From assembly GCA_050949165.1 (NCBI GenBank), contig JBMNFF010000001.1, positions 806,001 to 870,000 on the forward strand: a stretch of 64,000 nucleotides of DNA. Direction: 5' to 3'. Source of the stretch: DAIOXA01 sp050949165 (GTDB taxonomy: Bacteria > Bacillota > Proteinivoracia > UBA4975). The first letter of the stretch is position 1; the number at the start of each line of letters is the position of its first letter. The position numbers and the translations under genes were made by a program. Below are positions 16,593 to 24,615 of this stretch, piece after piece. The notes under the pieces were generated by a model that was not told where the DNA came from, searched no databases, and saw only the letters and a program-made list of their open reading frames with translations.

Positions 16593-16796
16593 TCAGCTGT
16601 CCATGTGGTCCTGTACCATCTCAATCAGTTTCTTGACCATCATGCCGCCGACCATGCCGCACTCGCGGGTGGTCATCTCACCCCACCCGCGTTGGGCGAC
16701 TTTGTCGGCAAGTCCCAGTTCTTCTGCAATTTCTTGCTTGAACTGATCCATAACCTGTTCGGCCTCGGGAGCCAACAGTTTACGGCGCCTTGCCAA
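16593..16796 (-). CDS. Alpha/beta-type small acid-soluble spore protein
   Basis: A 67-residue DNA-binding spore protein. It has the germination-protease recognition motif EIAEELG and the conserved second-helix signature WGEMTTRECGMVGGMMVK, both diagnostic of alpha/beta SASP. These proteins coat DNA in the forespore, give UV resistance, and are degraded by Gpr on germination. Two adjacent TTG codons (16799, 16796) could start it; 16796 has the better 8-nt spacing from GGAGG. It is a single-gene unit, expected to be SigG-dependent, with a small inverted repeat just before its ribosome site. Confidence 0.93.
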   Translation of the reverse strand: MARRRKLLAPEAEQVMDQFKQEIAEELGLADKVAQRGWGEMTTRECGMVGGMMVKKLIEMVQDHMDS

Positions 16797-16812
16797 CAAA
16801 TTCACCTCCCCC

Positions 16813-16832
16813 GCAGGCAAAAAAATGCCTGC
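16813..16832. repeat. Small inverted repeat upstream of the SASP ribosome site
   Basis: GCAGGCA (16813-16819) and TGCCTGC (16826-16832) flank a six-A loop. On the minus strand this hairpin ends only four bases before the SASP ribosome site (GGAGG at 16809-16805). It may be a weak terminator of the upstream membrane-protein gene or a 5' stabilising hairpin on the SASP mRNA. Confidence 0.5.
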
Positions 16833-16870
16833 AGTTTAGTGTTCCACCAACTGCGGCAAATCTTTCTGCC

Positions 16871-17263
16871 TCATCTGTTATTTACGCCGATGACTCCGCC
16901 AATAGCGCCCAGGGCAAAACCCGCTACCAGGGTAATCAAGCTCCGAGCCGTCAAACCCAAATCCAGCAGCAGGGCCAATAGGAGCATCAACACCACATAG
17001 GAGAGGCCAGTGGCCCCGCCATTGAACCAACCGGACCTGCCCATGCTCCTGCCGGTCTGGTAACTGCCGATGAAGACCGCCACCCCGCAGCAGACCACCA
17101 TGAGCCAACGCGCCCAAATTTCGGTTATCGACGTTACCGAAACCAGTAGGGTGATTAACAAGAGGAATATGGCAGTGAGCACCAGGGCGAATCCCAATCC
17201 CCGCAGGTGGGCTGTGGGAGCGACGCCAGTGGGTTCTGCCTGTTTCCGCCTTCGCCTGGCCAA
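16871..17263 (-). CDS. TIGR04086-type membrane protein
   Basis: A 130-residue integral membrane protein with a basic N terminus (MARRRRKQ) and four hydrophobic segments, ending in a glycine-rich last helix (GFALGAIGGVIGV). This matches the TIGR04086 family of four-helix proteins found in Clostridia, often near yajC and the SCIFF genes, as here. Function unknown. The start is TTG at 17263 with GGGAGGG upstream. Confidence 0.8.
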   Translation of the reverse strand: MARRRRKQAEPTGVAPTAHLRGLGFALVLTAIFLLLITLLVSVTSITEIWARWLMVVCCGVAVFIGSYQTGRSMGRSGWFNGGATGLSYVVLMLLLALLLDLGLTARSLITLVAGFALGAIGGVIGVNNR

Positions 17264-17324
17264 ATAATTCCCCTCCCTTTTCTCCTCTTACCACAATTTA
17301 TTATGGGGAAGGCGGAAATATAAC

Positions 17325-17345
17325 AAAAAGGGCCTTGACGGCCCT
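17325..17345 (-). terminator. Terminator at the end of yajC
   Basis: AGGGCC / GGCCCT (17345-17340 with 17334-17329, 5-nt loop) is followed by TTTTT on the minus strand. The stem overlaps the yajC stop. Confidence 0.8.
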
Positions 17346-17616
17346 ATTTGCTGAGAACTCTGGCGACCCCTTCTCTGATCATGGTCACTTCCACCTTGTC
17401 GGCGATGCGCACCATGACCCGATCGTCCTTAATTTCGGTGATGGTCCCGATAATTCCCGCATGGTTGAGGATCTTATCCCCGACCTTCAACTCCTGGAGC
17501 ATGGTAAGCCTCTGTTTCTGTTGCTTTTGCTGGGGGCGAATCAAGAGCAGGTAAAACGCCACCATGATGACACCCAGCCACAAAAAGCTGCCGTATTGGG
17601 CCAAAAATTCTTGCAT
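17344..17616 (-). CDS. yajC: Preprotein translocase accessory subunit YajC
   Basis: A 90-residue protein with one N-terminal transmembrane segment (about residues 12-26), the YajC hallmark LLIRPQQKQQKQR right after it, and an SH3-like domain with the LKVGDKILNHAGIIGTI motif. It associates with SecDF at the membrane. It is the last gene of the queA-tgt-yajC unit, an order conserved in many bacteria, here apart from secDF at 8.5-10.7 kb. Confidence 0.96.
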   Translation of the reverse strand: MQEFLAQYGSFLWLGVIMVAFYLLLIRPQQKQQKQRLTMLQELKVGDKILNHAGIIGTITEIKDDRVMVRIADKVEVTMIREGVARVLSK

Positions 17617-17633
17617 GACTTCACTCCTCCCTA

Positions 17634-18758
17634 TTATAAATATCTATCAACTTCTTCCTCAGGAAGATGCTGCCGGTAATATTGGACAAAATTCCCGTCG
17701 ATGATGGCCGCTCTGGCCCCCTCCATGAGTTTGAGGAGGCGGTACAGATTATGATAGCTGAGCAGCCTGTGCGCCAGGATTTCGTTGCTCTTGACCAGGT
17801 GGCGGATATAGGCCCGGGAGTAATTGGCGCAGACCTGGCAAGAGCAGTGGGGATCCAGGGGACCGAAGTCCCGGGCGTATTTCGCGTTACGCACCACCAG
17901 GCGGCCTTGGGAGGTCATGGCGGTGCCGTTGCGGGCAATCCGGGTGGGCAGCACGCAGTCAAACATATCCACGCCAAACCAGGTGCCCGTCAGCAAATAA
18001 TCCTCGGAACCTACCCCCATCAGGTAGCGGGGTTTGGATTCCGGCAACAGGTGGACGGACTGGGCCAAGACCTCATACATCACTTGCTTGGGCTCGCCCA
18101 CGCTGAGGCCGCCGATGGCGTAGCCGGGAAAGTCCATTTCCACCAGGGCGTCTGCGCTCTTTTGCCGGAGATCAGCAAAACATCCTCCCTGCATTATACC
18201 AAATAATGCTTGGGAATGGGGGTTTACCTGAGAATCCTTGCAGCGGCGAGCCCACCGGGTGGTGCGCTCCAAAGCCTGCTCGGCCTGTTCCCGAGTACTG
18301 GGCCAGGCCAGGCACTGATCAAAGGCCATTATGATGTCCGCCCCCAGGGCTCCCTGGATTTCCATGATCTTTTCCGGGGTAAAGTAATGCCTGGAACCGT
18401 CGATGTGGGAGCGAAACTCGACGCCATTCTCATCAATTTTGTTCATATCTCCCAGGCTGAAGACCTGGAAGCCACCGCTGTCGGTGAGGATGGGGCGCTG
18501 CCAGTTCATAAATTTATGCAGTCCCCCCGCCTCGGCCACCAACTGGTGACCGGGACGCAGGTAGAGGTGATAGGTATTGGCCAGAATGATCTGGGCATTG
18601 ATGTCCACCAGTTCGTCCACAGTCATGGCCTTAACAGTGGCCAGGGTCCCCACCGGCATAAAGATGGGCGTCTCTATAATTCCATGGGGGGTGGTCAGCA
18701 CCCCGGCCCGGGCCCCGGTATCGGGGCAGCGGGCGACGACTTCAAAGGAAATAGCCAT
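17634..18758 (-). CDS. tgt: tRNA-guanine transglycosylase
   Basis: A 374-residue Tgt. The catalytic Asp region is DSGGFQVFSLG, the substrate-recognition region is FDQC, the GIMQGG and IGGLSVGEP motifs are present, DCVLPTR carries the second nucleophile aspartate, and the zinc ligands follow as CSCQVC...H. It exchanges guanine-34 for preQ1 in GUN-anticodon tRNAs. ATG at 18758 is chosen for its 7-nt spacing from GGAGG. Downstream of queA by 13 nt. Confidence 0.97.
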   Translation of the reverse strand: MAISFEVVARCPDTGARAGVLTTPHGIIETPIFMPVGTLATVKAMTVDELVDINAQIILANTYHLYLRPGHQLVAEAGGLHKFMNWQRPILTDSGGFQVFSLGDMNKIDENGVEFRSHIDGSRHYFTPEKIMEIQGALGADIIMAFDQCLAWPSTREQAEQALERTTRWARRCKDSQVNPHSQALFGIMQGGCFADLRQKSADALVEMDFPGYAIGGLSVGEPKQVMYEVLAQSVHLLPESKPRYLMGVGSEDYLLTGTWFGVDMFDCVLPTRIARNGTAMTSQGRLVVRNAKYARDFGPLDPHCSCQVCANYSRAYIRHLVKSNEILAHRLLSYHNLYRLLKLMEGARAAIIDGNFVQYYRQHLPEEEVDRYL

Positions 18759-18771
18759 TGGCAAGCCTCCA

Positions 18772-19794
18772 TCAAGTAATCAGCATGGCGTCGCCGAAGC
18801 TGAAGAAGCGGTATTCCCGGGCCACGGCCTCGGCATAGGTAGCCAGGATCTGCTCCCGGCCGGCAAAGGCCGAGACCAACATGAGCAGGGTTGAGCGGGG
18901 CAGGTGGAAGTTGGTAATCAGCTTATCCACCGCCCGGAAGCGGTAGCCCGGATAGATAAAGATATCAGTCCAGCCGCTGCCGGCGACAACGGTCCCGTCC
19001 GCCCGGGCAGCGGTCTCCAGCACCCGGACAGCGGTGGTGCCCACGGCCACAATCCGCCTGCCCGCCGCCCGGGCAGCATTTATGGCCTCGGCAGTATGGT
19101 CATCTATTTGGTAGTATTCGCCGTGCATCTTATGTTCTTCCACCCTTTCGACAGAAACGGGGCGGAAGGTGCCGATACCCACATGCAGGGTGAGCTGAAC
19201 CCGACCCACTCCCCTGGCCTCCAGGGCCTGAAAGAGCTGGGGTGTGAAGTGAAGGCCGGCGGTGGGCGCCGCCACCGCCCCGGGCCTGGCAGCGTAGACA
19301 GTCTGATAGCGTCCGGGGTCGGCGGGTTTTTCCTGGATGTAGGGCGGCAGGGGCATTTCCCCGATTCTCGCGATTGCCGCCTGGAATTCATCGCCCCCCA
19401 GGGAAAAGGTGATGGTCCTGAGCCCCTCCTCTCCCTCGGCCCGAACTTCGCCCCAGAGGCCGCCGTCCAGTTCCAGACGAGTCCCCGGCCGGGCCCGCCT
19501 GGCAGGCTTGACCAGGCAGTTCCACGTCTTGTCATCCAAGGGGTTGATGAGGAGCAGTTCCAGCTGGCCCCCCGTGGGCTTTCGGGCAAAGAGCCGGGCA
19601 GGCAAGACCTTGGTGTCATTGAGGACCAGAAGATCGCCGGGATCCAAAAGGTCGGGCAGATCATAGAAGTGCTTGTGTCGGACAGAGCCGGTCCGGCGGT
19701 CCAGGACCAGGAGCCGGGAATGGTCCCGCTGTTGGCTGGGCCGCTGGGCAATCAATTCCTGGGGCAGAGAGAAATCAAAATCGCTGACTTTCAT
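18772..19794 (-). CDS. queA: S-adenosylmethionine:tRNA ribosyltransferase-isomerase
   Basis: A 340-residue QueA that converts preQ1-tRNA to epoxyqueuosine-tRNA using the ribosyl group of SAM. Family motifs are DFDFSLPQELIAQRP at the start, LVLNDTKVLPARL, APTAGLHFT, LHVGIGTFRPV and NFHLPRSTLLMLVSAF. ATG at 19794 is chosen because AGGTG precedes it and because the core begins there; a longer reading would run into the promoter. It heads queA-tgt-yajC. Confidence 0.96.
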   Translation of the reverse strand: MKVSDFDFSLPQELIAQRPSQQRDHSRLLVLDRRTGSVRHKHFYDLPDLLDPGDLLVLNDTKVLPARLFARKPTGGQLELLLINPLDDKTWNCLVKPARRARPGTRLELDGGLWGEVRAEGEEGLRTITFSLGGDEFQAAIARIGEMPLPPYIQEKPADPGRYQTVYAARPGAVAAPTAGLHFTPQLFQALEARGVGRVQLTLHVGIGTFRPVSVERVEEHKMHGEYYQIDDHTAEAINAARAAGRRIVAVGTTAVRVLETAARADGTVVAGSGWTDIFIYPGYRFRAVDKLITNFHLPRSTLLMLVSAFAGREQILATYAEAVAREYRFFSFGDAMLIT

Positions 19795-19842
19795 CGCAAC
19801 ACCTGCTATATTTCGCATTTTACTGCCAAATGCTTCTAGAGT

Positions 19843-19872
19843 AGTATACCTGTCCCCGGGGGCCATAGTCAA
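19843..19872 (-). promoter_or_regulatory. Promoter of queA-tgt-yajC
   Basis: TTGACT (19872-19867) and TATACT (19848-19843) on the minus strand are 18 bases apart, about 50 nt before the queA start and after the rsgI terminator. Confidence 0.72.
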
Positions 19873-19888
19873 CCGAGGGAAAAGTCAA

Positions 19889-19907
19889 ACCCCGCCATCA
19901 GCGGGGT
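19889..19907 (-). terminator. Terminator of sigI-rsgI
   Basis: ACCCCGC / GCGGGGT (19907-19901 with 19895-19889) forms a stable hairpin about 18 nt past the rsgI stop, followed by TTGACTTTTCCC. The T-run is weak. Confidence 0.6.
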
Positions 19908-19924
19908 CTGTTTTCATTTACAAT

Positions 19925-21478
19925 TTAACTGCCCTTGCAGGGACCTTTGCCCTTTCCGTTATTGACGCCGTTACCCTTATTGGCATTGCCCGGAGCGCCC
20001 TTGCCCCTGGAGGTCGGGCCGTTCTTTTCTTCATTCCGGACAAGGACGGGCTCTGCCGGCTGGGGCCGGGACTCTTCCACCAGGCCGGAGAGAGCTTGTC
20101 CCTTTTCCTGCTCCTTCTTGGCCTGGCCCGGTGGCAGCGCCTTACCGGCTTGGCCGGGCGGCGTCTTCCCTGGCTGGCCGGGAGCTGTGTCCTTTTTCCC
20201 TTGCCCCGGGGGTGTGCCCTTATCCACCTGGCCAGGGGGGGCATTCTTGCCCCCTGGAGGGGGAGTGGTATTCTTACCCGCCAAGCCGGGAACGTCCTTG
20301 CCATCTTTACCTGCCTGGCCGGGCGGCGTCTTCCCTGCCTGGCCGGGAGGCGGGTCCTTTTTCCCTTGCCCCGGTTTCTTGTCCTTGCCCGCTAATCCAG
20401 GGGGAGTATTTTTACCCGCATGGCCAGGGGGCTCCTTGTCGGCATGGCCCGGGGGCTCCTTGTCGGCATGGCCGAGGGTAGAACCCTTGCCGGCCTGGCC
20501 GGGAACGGTGCCCCTGCTCAGCAACCCAGGGGGAGTGTCCCTGTTGGCGGGACCGGGCTTGGCGCCCTTGCCCGCTAACCCCGGGGGGATCCCCTTACCC
20601 GCTTGGCCGGGAGGAGTGTGTCTGTCCGCCAGGCCCGGCGGTTTTTTACCATGGCGGGAATTGCCGCCGGCACCCGGGGAATCAACCTGCTCTGGGGCGC
20701 CGGGCTGCTGGTCCTGAGCAGAATCCTCTGAGGGGTCGGGATCGGGCTTGGGCAAATCCCGAATCTTCTCTACCTGGGTTTTGCGATTAGAAGAACTGGA
20801 AATCACTTGGTCGATATTGGCGCCGGCGTCGGTCAAGGTGGCAAAGAGGTTGCCGTCCTTGATCTTGGCGGGGGAAATATCGATGCCCTGACCGTCTGCC
20901 CCGGCTGCAAACAGGGCGCGGCCGGTACTCAGTCCCAACTTATCCGCTTCCTCCCGGGCCTTGGGGTGGACTTCTATCAGCACGACATCAACAGGCCGGT
21001 CTGTCCGGCTGACCAGCTGGTTGACCTTGCCGGCCGAAGCCGTGGCGGTAATCAGCACTCTGTCATCGCCGTTTTTGGCCGACCAGTCAAAATAACTCTC
21101 GACCAAAGCGGAAAAATCCTCACACTGGGGATGGTCTTCCAGAAAGAGCAGACCGGCGCTGTTCAGGGCCCTGACCTCCAGCACCCGGAATCCGTCATCC
21201 AACAAGACTTCCAGGCTGGGAGAACCGTCCAGGGTGACCCAGGCTTGAGCCGGCGTCGGTCGGAACAGGGGAATTACCAGGATGAAGATAAGACAGGCAG
21301 CAGCCAGTGAGAGCCAGCGCCCACAGTGGGGGGATTTGAGTTCAGCCAAATCGACCTGCTGGCCTACATACCGGGCCACGGGCAAGCGCTTGGCCGGGAT
21401 ACGCAAAAAAGCGCCCTCTTCTGTCAGCAGGGTGACATTGCTGCTATCTAATTCGAGAACAACTGCGCTTTTACCCAT
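19925..21478 (-). CDS. RsgI-type anti-sigma factor with a Pro-Gly-Lys repeat outer domain
   Basis: A 517-residue membrane protein encoded after sigI. Residues 1-50 match the cytoplasmic RsgI anti-sigma domain (KSAVVLELDSSNVTLLTEEG, then RIPAK). One transmembrane helix is at about 55-71, followed by an RsgI-like alpha/beta region to about 235. From about 279 to 456 lies a low-complexity tract of PPGQAGK, PPGLAGK and PPGHADK units, roughly 7-10 residues each, and the last 50 residues are Lys/Gly/Asn-rich with one cysteine at 514. Known RsgI proteins sense polysaccharides through CBM, PA14 or hydrolase domains; none is seen here, so the repeat is the likely sensory or wall-spanning part. It overlaps sigI by 8 nt. 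Confidence 0.85.
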   Translation of the reverse strand: MGKSAVVLELDSSNVTLLTEEGAFLRIPAKRLPVARYVGQQVDLAELKSPHCGRWLSLAAACLIFILVIPLFRPTPAQAWVTLDGSPSLEVLLDDGFRVLEVRALNSAGLLFLEDHPQCEDFSALVESYFDWSAKNGDDRVLITATASAGKVNQLVSRTDRPVDVVLIEVHPKAREEADKLGLSTGRALFAAGADGQGIDISPAKIKDGNLFATLTDAGANIDQVISSSSNRKTQVEKIRDLPKPDPDPSEDSAQDQQPGAPEQVDSPGAGGNSRHGKKPPGLADRHTPPGQAGKGIPPGLAGKGAKPGPANRDTPPGLLSRGTVPGQAGKGSTLGHADKEPPGHADKEPPGHAGKNTPPGLAGKDKKPGQGKKDPPPGQAGKTPPGQAGKDGKDVPGLAGKNTTPPPGGKNAPPGQVDKGTPPGQGKKDTAPGQPGKTPPGQAGKALPPGQAKKEQEKGQALSGLVEESRPQPAEPVLVRNEEKNGPTSRGKGAPGNANKGNGVNNGKGKGPCKGS

Positions 21479-22181
21479 CTTGTTCAACCTCACTTGGCAG
21501 GTATTCTCCGAGGTATTGGTAATCCCCCGTCATGATAATAAACAAAGCGATAATATATTTGCGCTGCCGCTCCAGGGTCTTGCGGCTGACGTTGAGCATG
21601 CCCTCCAGTTCTTTCAGGGGCAGTTCCTTCTTGGCCCGGACATGTTGGGCCAGCTGGCGGGTAGAGGCCAAGATGCGAGCTGCCTTGGCTGCACGCGCTC
21701 TGGCCTGGCGGTGCTTGGGAGTGGCTGCGGCCAATTGCTTCAGATCCAGGTTATAGGCAGACAATTGCTCAATAAACTGGAGCACCTCGCTGCGCCGGTT
21801 TTCCTGGATGTCCCGTTCCCGAAACTCCTGCCACGCCTGACGGGCATCCAAGGGGGGCAATTGTTCAGAAATAGCGCTGGCCGGCAGTTCCCGGCCTTTC
21901 TGCCTCCGCAGGTAGTCCCGGAGCCTGTTGCTGATGACCAGGTTGGCAAAGCTGGTAAAGCTGGCCCCCCGGTCGGAATCGTACTTGTCGATGGCCTCGT
22001 TGAGGGCCAGGAGCCCGATGCTGATCTCCTCATCCCTGCCAATTTCCATGAATCTGCCAGTCAAGCCCGAGGCAATTCTTATTACCATGGGCGTGTACAT
22101 GGAAAGCAGCTGCTGACGGGCCTCTGTATCGCCGGCGCGAACGGCCTGAAGGGTGGATATTTGGTTATCTTTATCTGTCAT
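21471..22181 (-). CDS. sigI: RNA polymerase sigma factor SigI
   Basis: A 236-residue sigma-70-family protein of the SigI group. Region 2 reads DEEISIGLLALNEAIDKYDSDRGASFTSFANLVISNRLRDYLRR. A linker follows, and the C-terminal SigI-type helix-turn-helix has KELEGMLNVSRKTLERQRKYIIALFIIMTGDY, including the characteristic RKYIIA. SigI in Bacillus answers heat and wall stress, and in cellulolytic Clostridia polysaccharide cues relayed by RsgI. The next gene encodes that anti-sigma partner and overlaps it. The operon may be autoregulated, but I cannot assign a SigI promoter. Confidence 0.92.
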   Translation of the reverse strand: MTDKDNQISTLQAVRAGDTEARQQLLSMYTPMVIRIASGLTGRFMEIGRDEEISIGLLALNEAIDKYDSDRGASFTSFANLVISNRLRDYLRRQKGRELPASAISEQLPPLDARQAWQEFRERDIQENRRSEVLQFIEQLSAYNLDLKQLAAATPKHRQARARAAKAARILASTRQLAQHVRAKKELPLKELEGMLNVSRKTLERQRKYIIALFIIMTGDYQYLGEYLPSEVEQDG

Positions 22182-22229
22182 ACCACCCCTCCTTAATTAT
22201 ATTCGCAGTCTGTGTCAAAAAAACGGGGG

Positions 22230-22439
22230 TTAGCGGCGACTAAAAAACGCCATGATGATGGTGAGGAGAATGCTGATGAGCAGCATGGTGCCCAGGGGCA
22301 GAAAGACGGTGACATTGCCCCGACGCCAGACAAAGTCGCCGGGCAGGCGCCCCAGGGGAAGCCAATTGCTGGAAAGGGCCAAGCCGAGGAAAATCGAGAT
22401 CGCCCCCAGCAGGATGAGAATTTTACCGATCTCCTTCAC
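22230..22439 (-). CDS. DUF2905 family small membrane protein
   Basis: A 69-residue protein with two transmembrane helices separated by the LGRLPGDFVWRRGNVTVFLPL motif that defines DUF2905. Function unknown. Its start overlaps the ruvB 3' end by 17 nt, so it is translated with ruvCAB. The 48-nt gap to sigI carries no hairpin, so ruvC to rsgI may be one transcript. Confidence 0.9.
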   Translation of the reverse strand: MKEIGKILILLGAISIFLGLALSSNWLPLGRLPGDFVWRRGNVTVFLPLGTMLLISILLTIIMAFFSRR

Positions 22440-23463
22440 TGTCCAGCTCCTCCCATAATTCTTCCTGCCGGGCCACCTGCACCCCCAAGTGGCGATAAGC
22501 GGCCGGGGTCAGGACTCGCCCCCGGGGGGTCCTGTTGATAAAGCCCAACTGAAGCAGGAAGGGCTCGTACACATCTTCGATGGTGGTCACCTCTTCGCTG
22601 ATGCAGGCGGCCAGGGTCTCCACACCCACGGGACCGCCATCGAACTTCTCCGCCATGGCCAGGAGCAGCCTGCGATCGGAGCTGTCAAGGCCGGTGGCAT
22701 CCACCTCCAGGCGCTCCAAGGCGCTTTCCGCCACCGCCAGGTCGATCTTGCCCTGGGCCTCCACCTCGGCAAAGTCCCGGATCCGGCGGAGCAGGCGGTT
22801 GGCAATCCGGGGCGTGCCCCGGGCCCGGCGGGCAATCTCCCGGGCGCCCAGGGAATCGATTTCGATGCCCAGAATCCCTGCCGAACGGGCGATAATCTGC
22901 TCCAGCTGTTGGGGAGTGTAGAACTCCAAGCGATTGATGACCCCGAAGCGATCGCGCAGAGGCGCGGTCACCGCCCCGGCCCGGGTGGTGGCACCAACCA
23001 GGGTGAAGGGGCTGATCTGTAACCTGATGGACCTGGCTGCCGGCCCCTTGTCCAGGACTATATCCAGGCAAAAGTCCTCCATCCCCGGGTAGAGCACCTC
23101 TTCCACCGCCCGGCTCAGGCGGTGAATCTCGTCGATAAAGAGGACGTCCCCCGGCTGCAGGTTGGTAAGAATCCCCGCCAAATCGCCTGGGCGCTCGATG
23201 GCGGGCCCCGAGGTTATATGAATATTACTTCCCATTTCCCGGGCGATTATCGAAGCCAAGGTGGTCTTGCCCAACCCCGGCGGCCCCGAGAGGAGCACGT
23301 GATCCAGGGGCTCCCCCCGGCGCAGGGCTGCTTGAATAAAGACGGACAGGTTGGCCTTGACTGTATCCTGGCCTATGTACTCGCTGAGCCGGGTTGGGCG
23401 CAAACTGGACTCGGCCCGATCCAGTTCAGTATCCTCTGGCGATACAATCCGCTGCCCTTGCAT
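22423..23463 (-). CDS. ruvB: Holliday junction branch migration ATPase RuvB
   Basis: A 346-residue AAA+ helicase. Walker A is GPPGLGKTT, Walker B is LFIDEIHRL, sensor 1 is GATTRAG, and the C-terminal winged helix has RTPRGRVLTPAAYRHLG. It drives branch migration of Holliday junctions with RuvA. Its start overlaps the ruvA stop. Confidence 0.98.
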   Translation of the reverse strand: MQGQRIVSPEDTELDRAESSLRPTRLSEYIGQDTVKANLSVFIQAALRRGEPLDHVLLSGPPGLGKTTLASIIAREMGSNIHITSGPAIERPGDLAGILTNLQPGDVLFIDEIHRLSRAVEEVLYPGMEDFCLDIVLDKGPAARSIRLQISPFTLVGATTRAGAVTAPLRDRFGVINRLEFYTPQQLEQIIARSAGILGIEIDSLGAREIARRARGTPRIANRLLRRIRDFAEVEAQGKIDLAVAESALERLEVDATGLDSSDRRLLLAMAEKFDGGPVGVETLAACISEEVTTIEDVYEPFLLQLGFINRTPRGRVLTPAAYRHLGVQVARQEELWEELDSEGDR

Positions 23464-24041
23464 TATTTCTCACCCCCTGCCAGTCGGGACAAGGCAGTCC
23501 TGACCAAGTCCTCGGTGCTGGTGCATTCCTTGGCCAGGGCGCGGAGAACCGGCCGGGCCTCCACCGCCCGGAAGCCCAAGGCCGCCAGGGCGGCCTCGGC
23601 ATCGGCCAGAATGCTGGTGGAGCCTTCTTCCCCGACGGGAACGACTTCTATCTTATCCTTTAGTTCCAGGAGCAGGCGCTGGGCGGTCTTGCGTCCCACC
23701 CCGGGCACTGTGGTCAAGGCGGCAATGTCCTCCCGGGCCAGGATGGCCTGGAGCTGACTGCCTTTCCAGGTGGACAGCACCGCCATGGCCAGGCGGGGGC
23801 CGACTCCGCTGACAGAGATGAGCTGGCGAAAAACCGCCAGTTCTGCTTCGTTTTCCAGCCCGTACAGGACCATGCCGTCCTCGCGGAGGGCTAAATGGGT
23901 ATGCAGTTTGATTCGGGCGGCGGCTGCGATTGCCTCCACCCGGGAGGGGGGAACAAATACGCGGAATCCCAGTCCGCCGACCGCCAGCACCACATAATCC
24001 GAACCCTTTGCCACTGGCTCTCCTTCGATAAAGGCAAACAC
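23463..24041 (-). CDS. ruvA: Holliday junction-binding protein RuvA
   Basis: A 192-residue RuvA with the N-terminal OB fold (VFAFIEGEPVAKGSDYVVL), tandem helix-hairpin-helix motifs (VSGVGPRLA and VPGVGRKTAQRLLLELK) and the C-terminal RuvB-binding domain. It holds the four-way junction and recruits RuvB. GTG at 24041 is preferred: it matches the usual RuvA start and has GGGGGTGAT just upstream, while longer readings enter ruvC. Confidence 0.96.
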   Translation of the reverse strand: MFAFIEGEPVAKGSDYVVLAVGGLGFRVFVPPSRVEAIAAAARIKLHTHLALREDGMVLYGLENEAELAVFRQLISVSGVGPRLAMAVLSTWKGSQLQAILAREDIAALTTVPGVGRKTAQRLLLELKDKIEVVPVGEEGSTSILADAEAALAALGFRAVEARPVLRALAKECTSTEDLVRTALSRLAGGEK

Positions 24042-24045
24042 GCAA

Positions 24046-24537
24046 TCACCCCCGTCTAAGCGCAAATCCTTCTGGTCGGTTACAGTGACACAGGGCCACG
24101 GCCAGGGCATCGGCGACGTCGTCGGGCCTGGGCACGTCCGTCAGGTTGAGGAGGACCCGAACCATTGCCCCCACCTGCTGTTTTGCCGCCCTGCCGTTGC
24201 CGACCACCGCCTGTTTAACCTGGAGGGGAGTGTACTCCGCCACCTGGCAACCGTTCTGGGCAGCCAGGAGCAGGCAGATTCCCCGGGCCTGTCCCACCAG
24301 AAAGGCGTTGGTAACATTGCGATTGAAAAAAAGCTGCTCCACAGCCACCACCTCCGGCTGCCAGCGCTTAAACAACTCTGTGCCCTCCCGATACACCCTG
24401 AGCAGCCGCTGTTCCACCGGCAACCCTGCCGGGGTGCGGATACAGCCATAATCCCTCGCTTTATAGGAATTGCCTTCTCTGTCAATTATAGCATACCCCA
24501 GCGTTGCCAGGCCAGGGTCGATTCCCATTATCCGCAT
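24046..24537 (-). CDS. ruvC: Holliday junction resolvase RuvC
   Basis: A 163-residue RuvC with the first catalytic aspartate in MGIDPGLATLGYA, the glutamate in VAVEQLFFNRNV, and the final acidic pair in RPDDVADALAVALCH. It cleaves Holliday junctions after branch migration. It starts the compact ruvC-ruvA-ruvB cluster, ending 4 nt before ruvA. Confidence 0.97.
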   Translation of the reverse strand: MRIMGIDPGLATLGYAIIDREGNSYKARDYGCIRTPAGLPVEQRLLRVYREGTELFKRWQPEVVAVEQLFFNRNVTNAFLVGQARGICLLLAAQNGCQVAEYTPLQVKQAVVGNGRAAKQQVGAMVRVLLNLTDVPRPDDVADALAVALCHCNRPEGFALRRG

Positions 24538-24587
24538 GGCGATCCCTCCTGGACATATGTTCGACGCCGACGGGCAGCTTACCTGCC

Positions 24588-24615
24588 TGAAAAAGAAAAA
24601 ACCCGGAACCGGGTT
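24588..24615 (-). terminator. Terminator after the BofC-like gene
   Basis: AACCCGG / CCGGGTT (24615-24609 with 24606-24600) is followed by TTTTTCTTTTTC on the minus strand, overlapping the BofC-like stop. It separates yebC-bofC-like from ruvCAB. Confidence 0.85.

Noticed and set aside
20210..20640. CRISPR-like or satellite repeat
   Set aside because: The repeats are in frame and encode the PPGxAGK tract of RsgI; unit lengths vary and there are no spacers.
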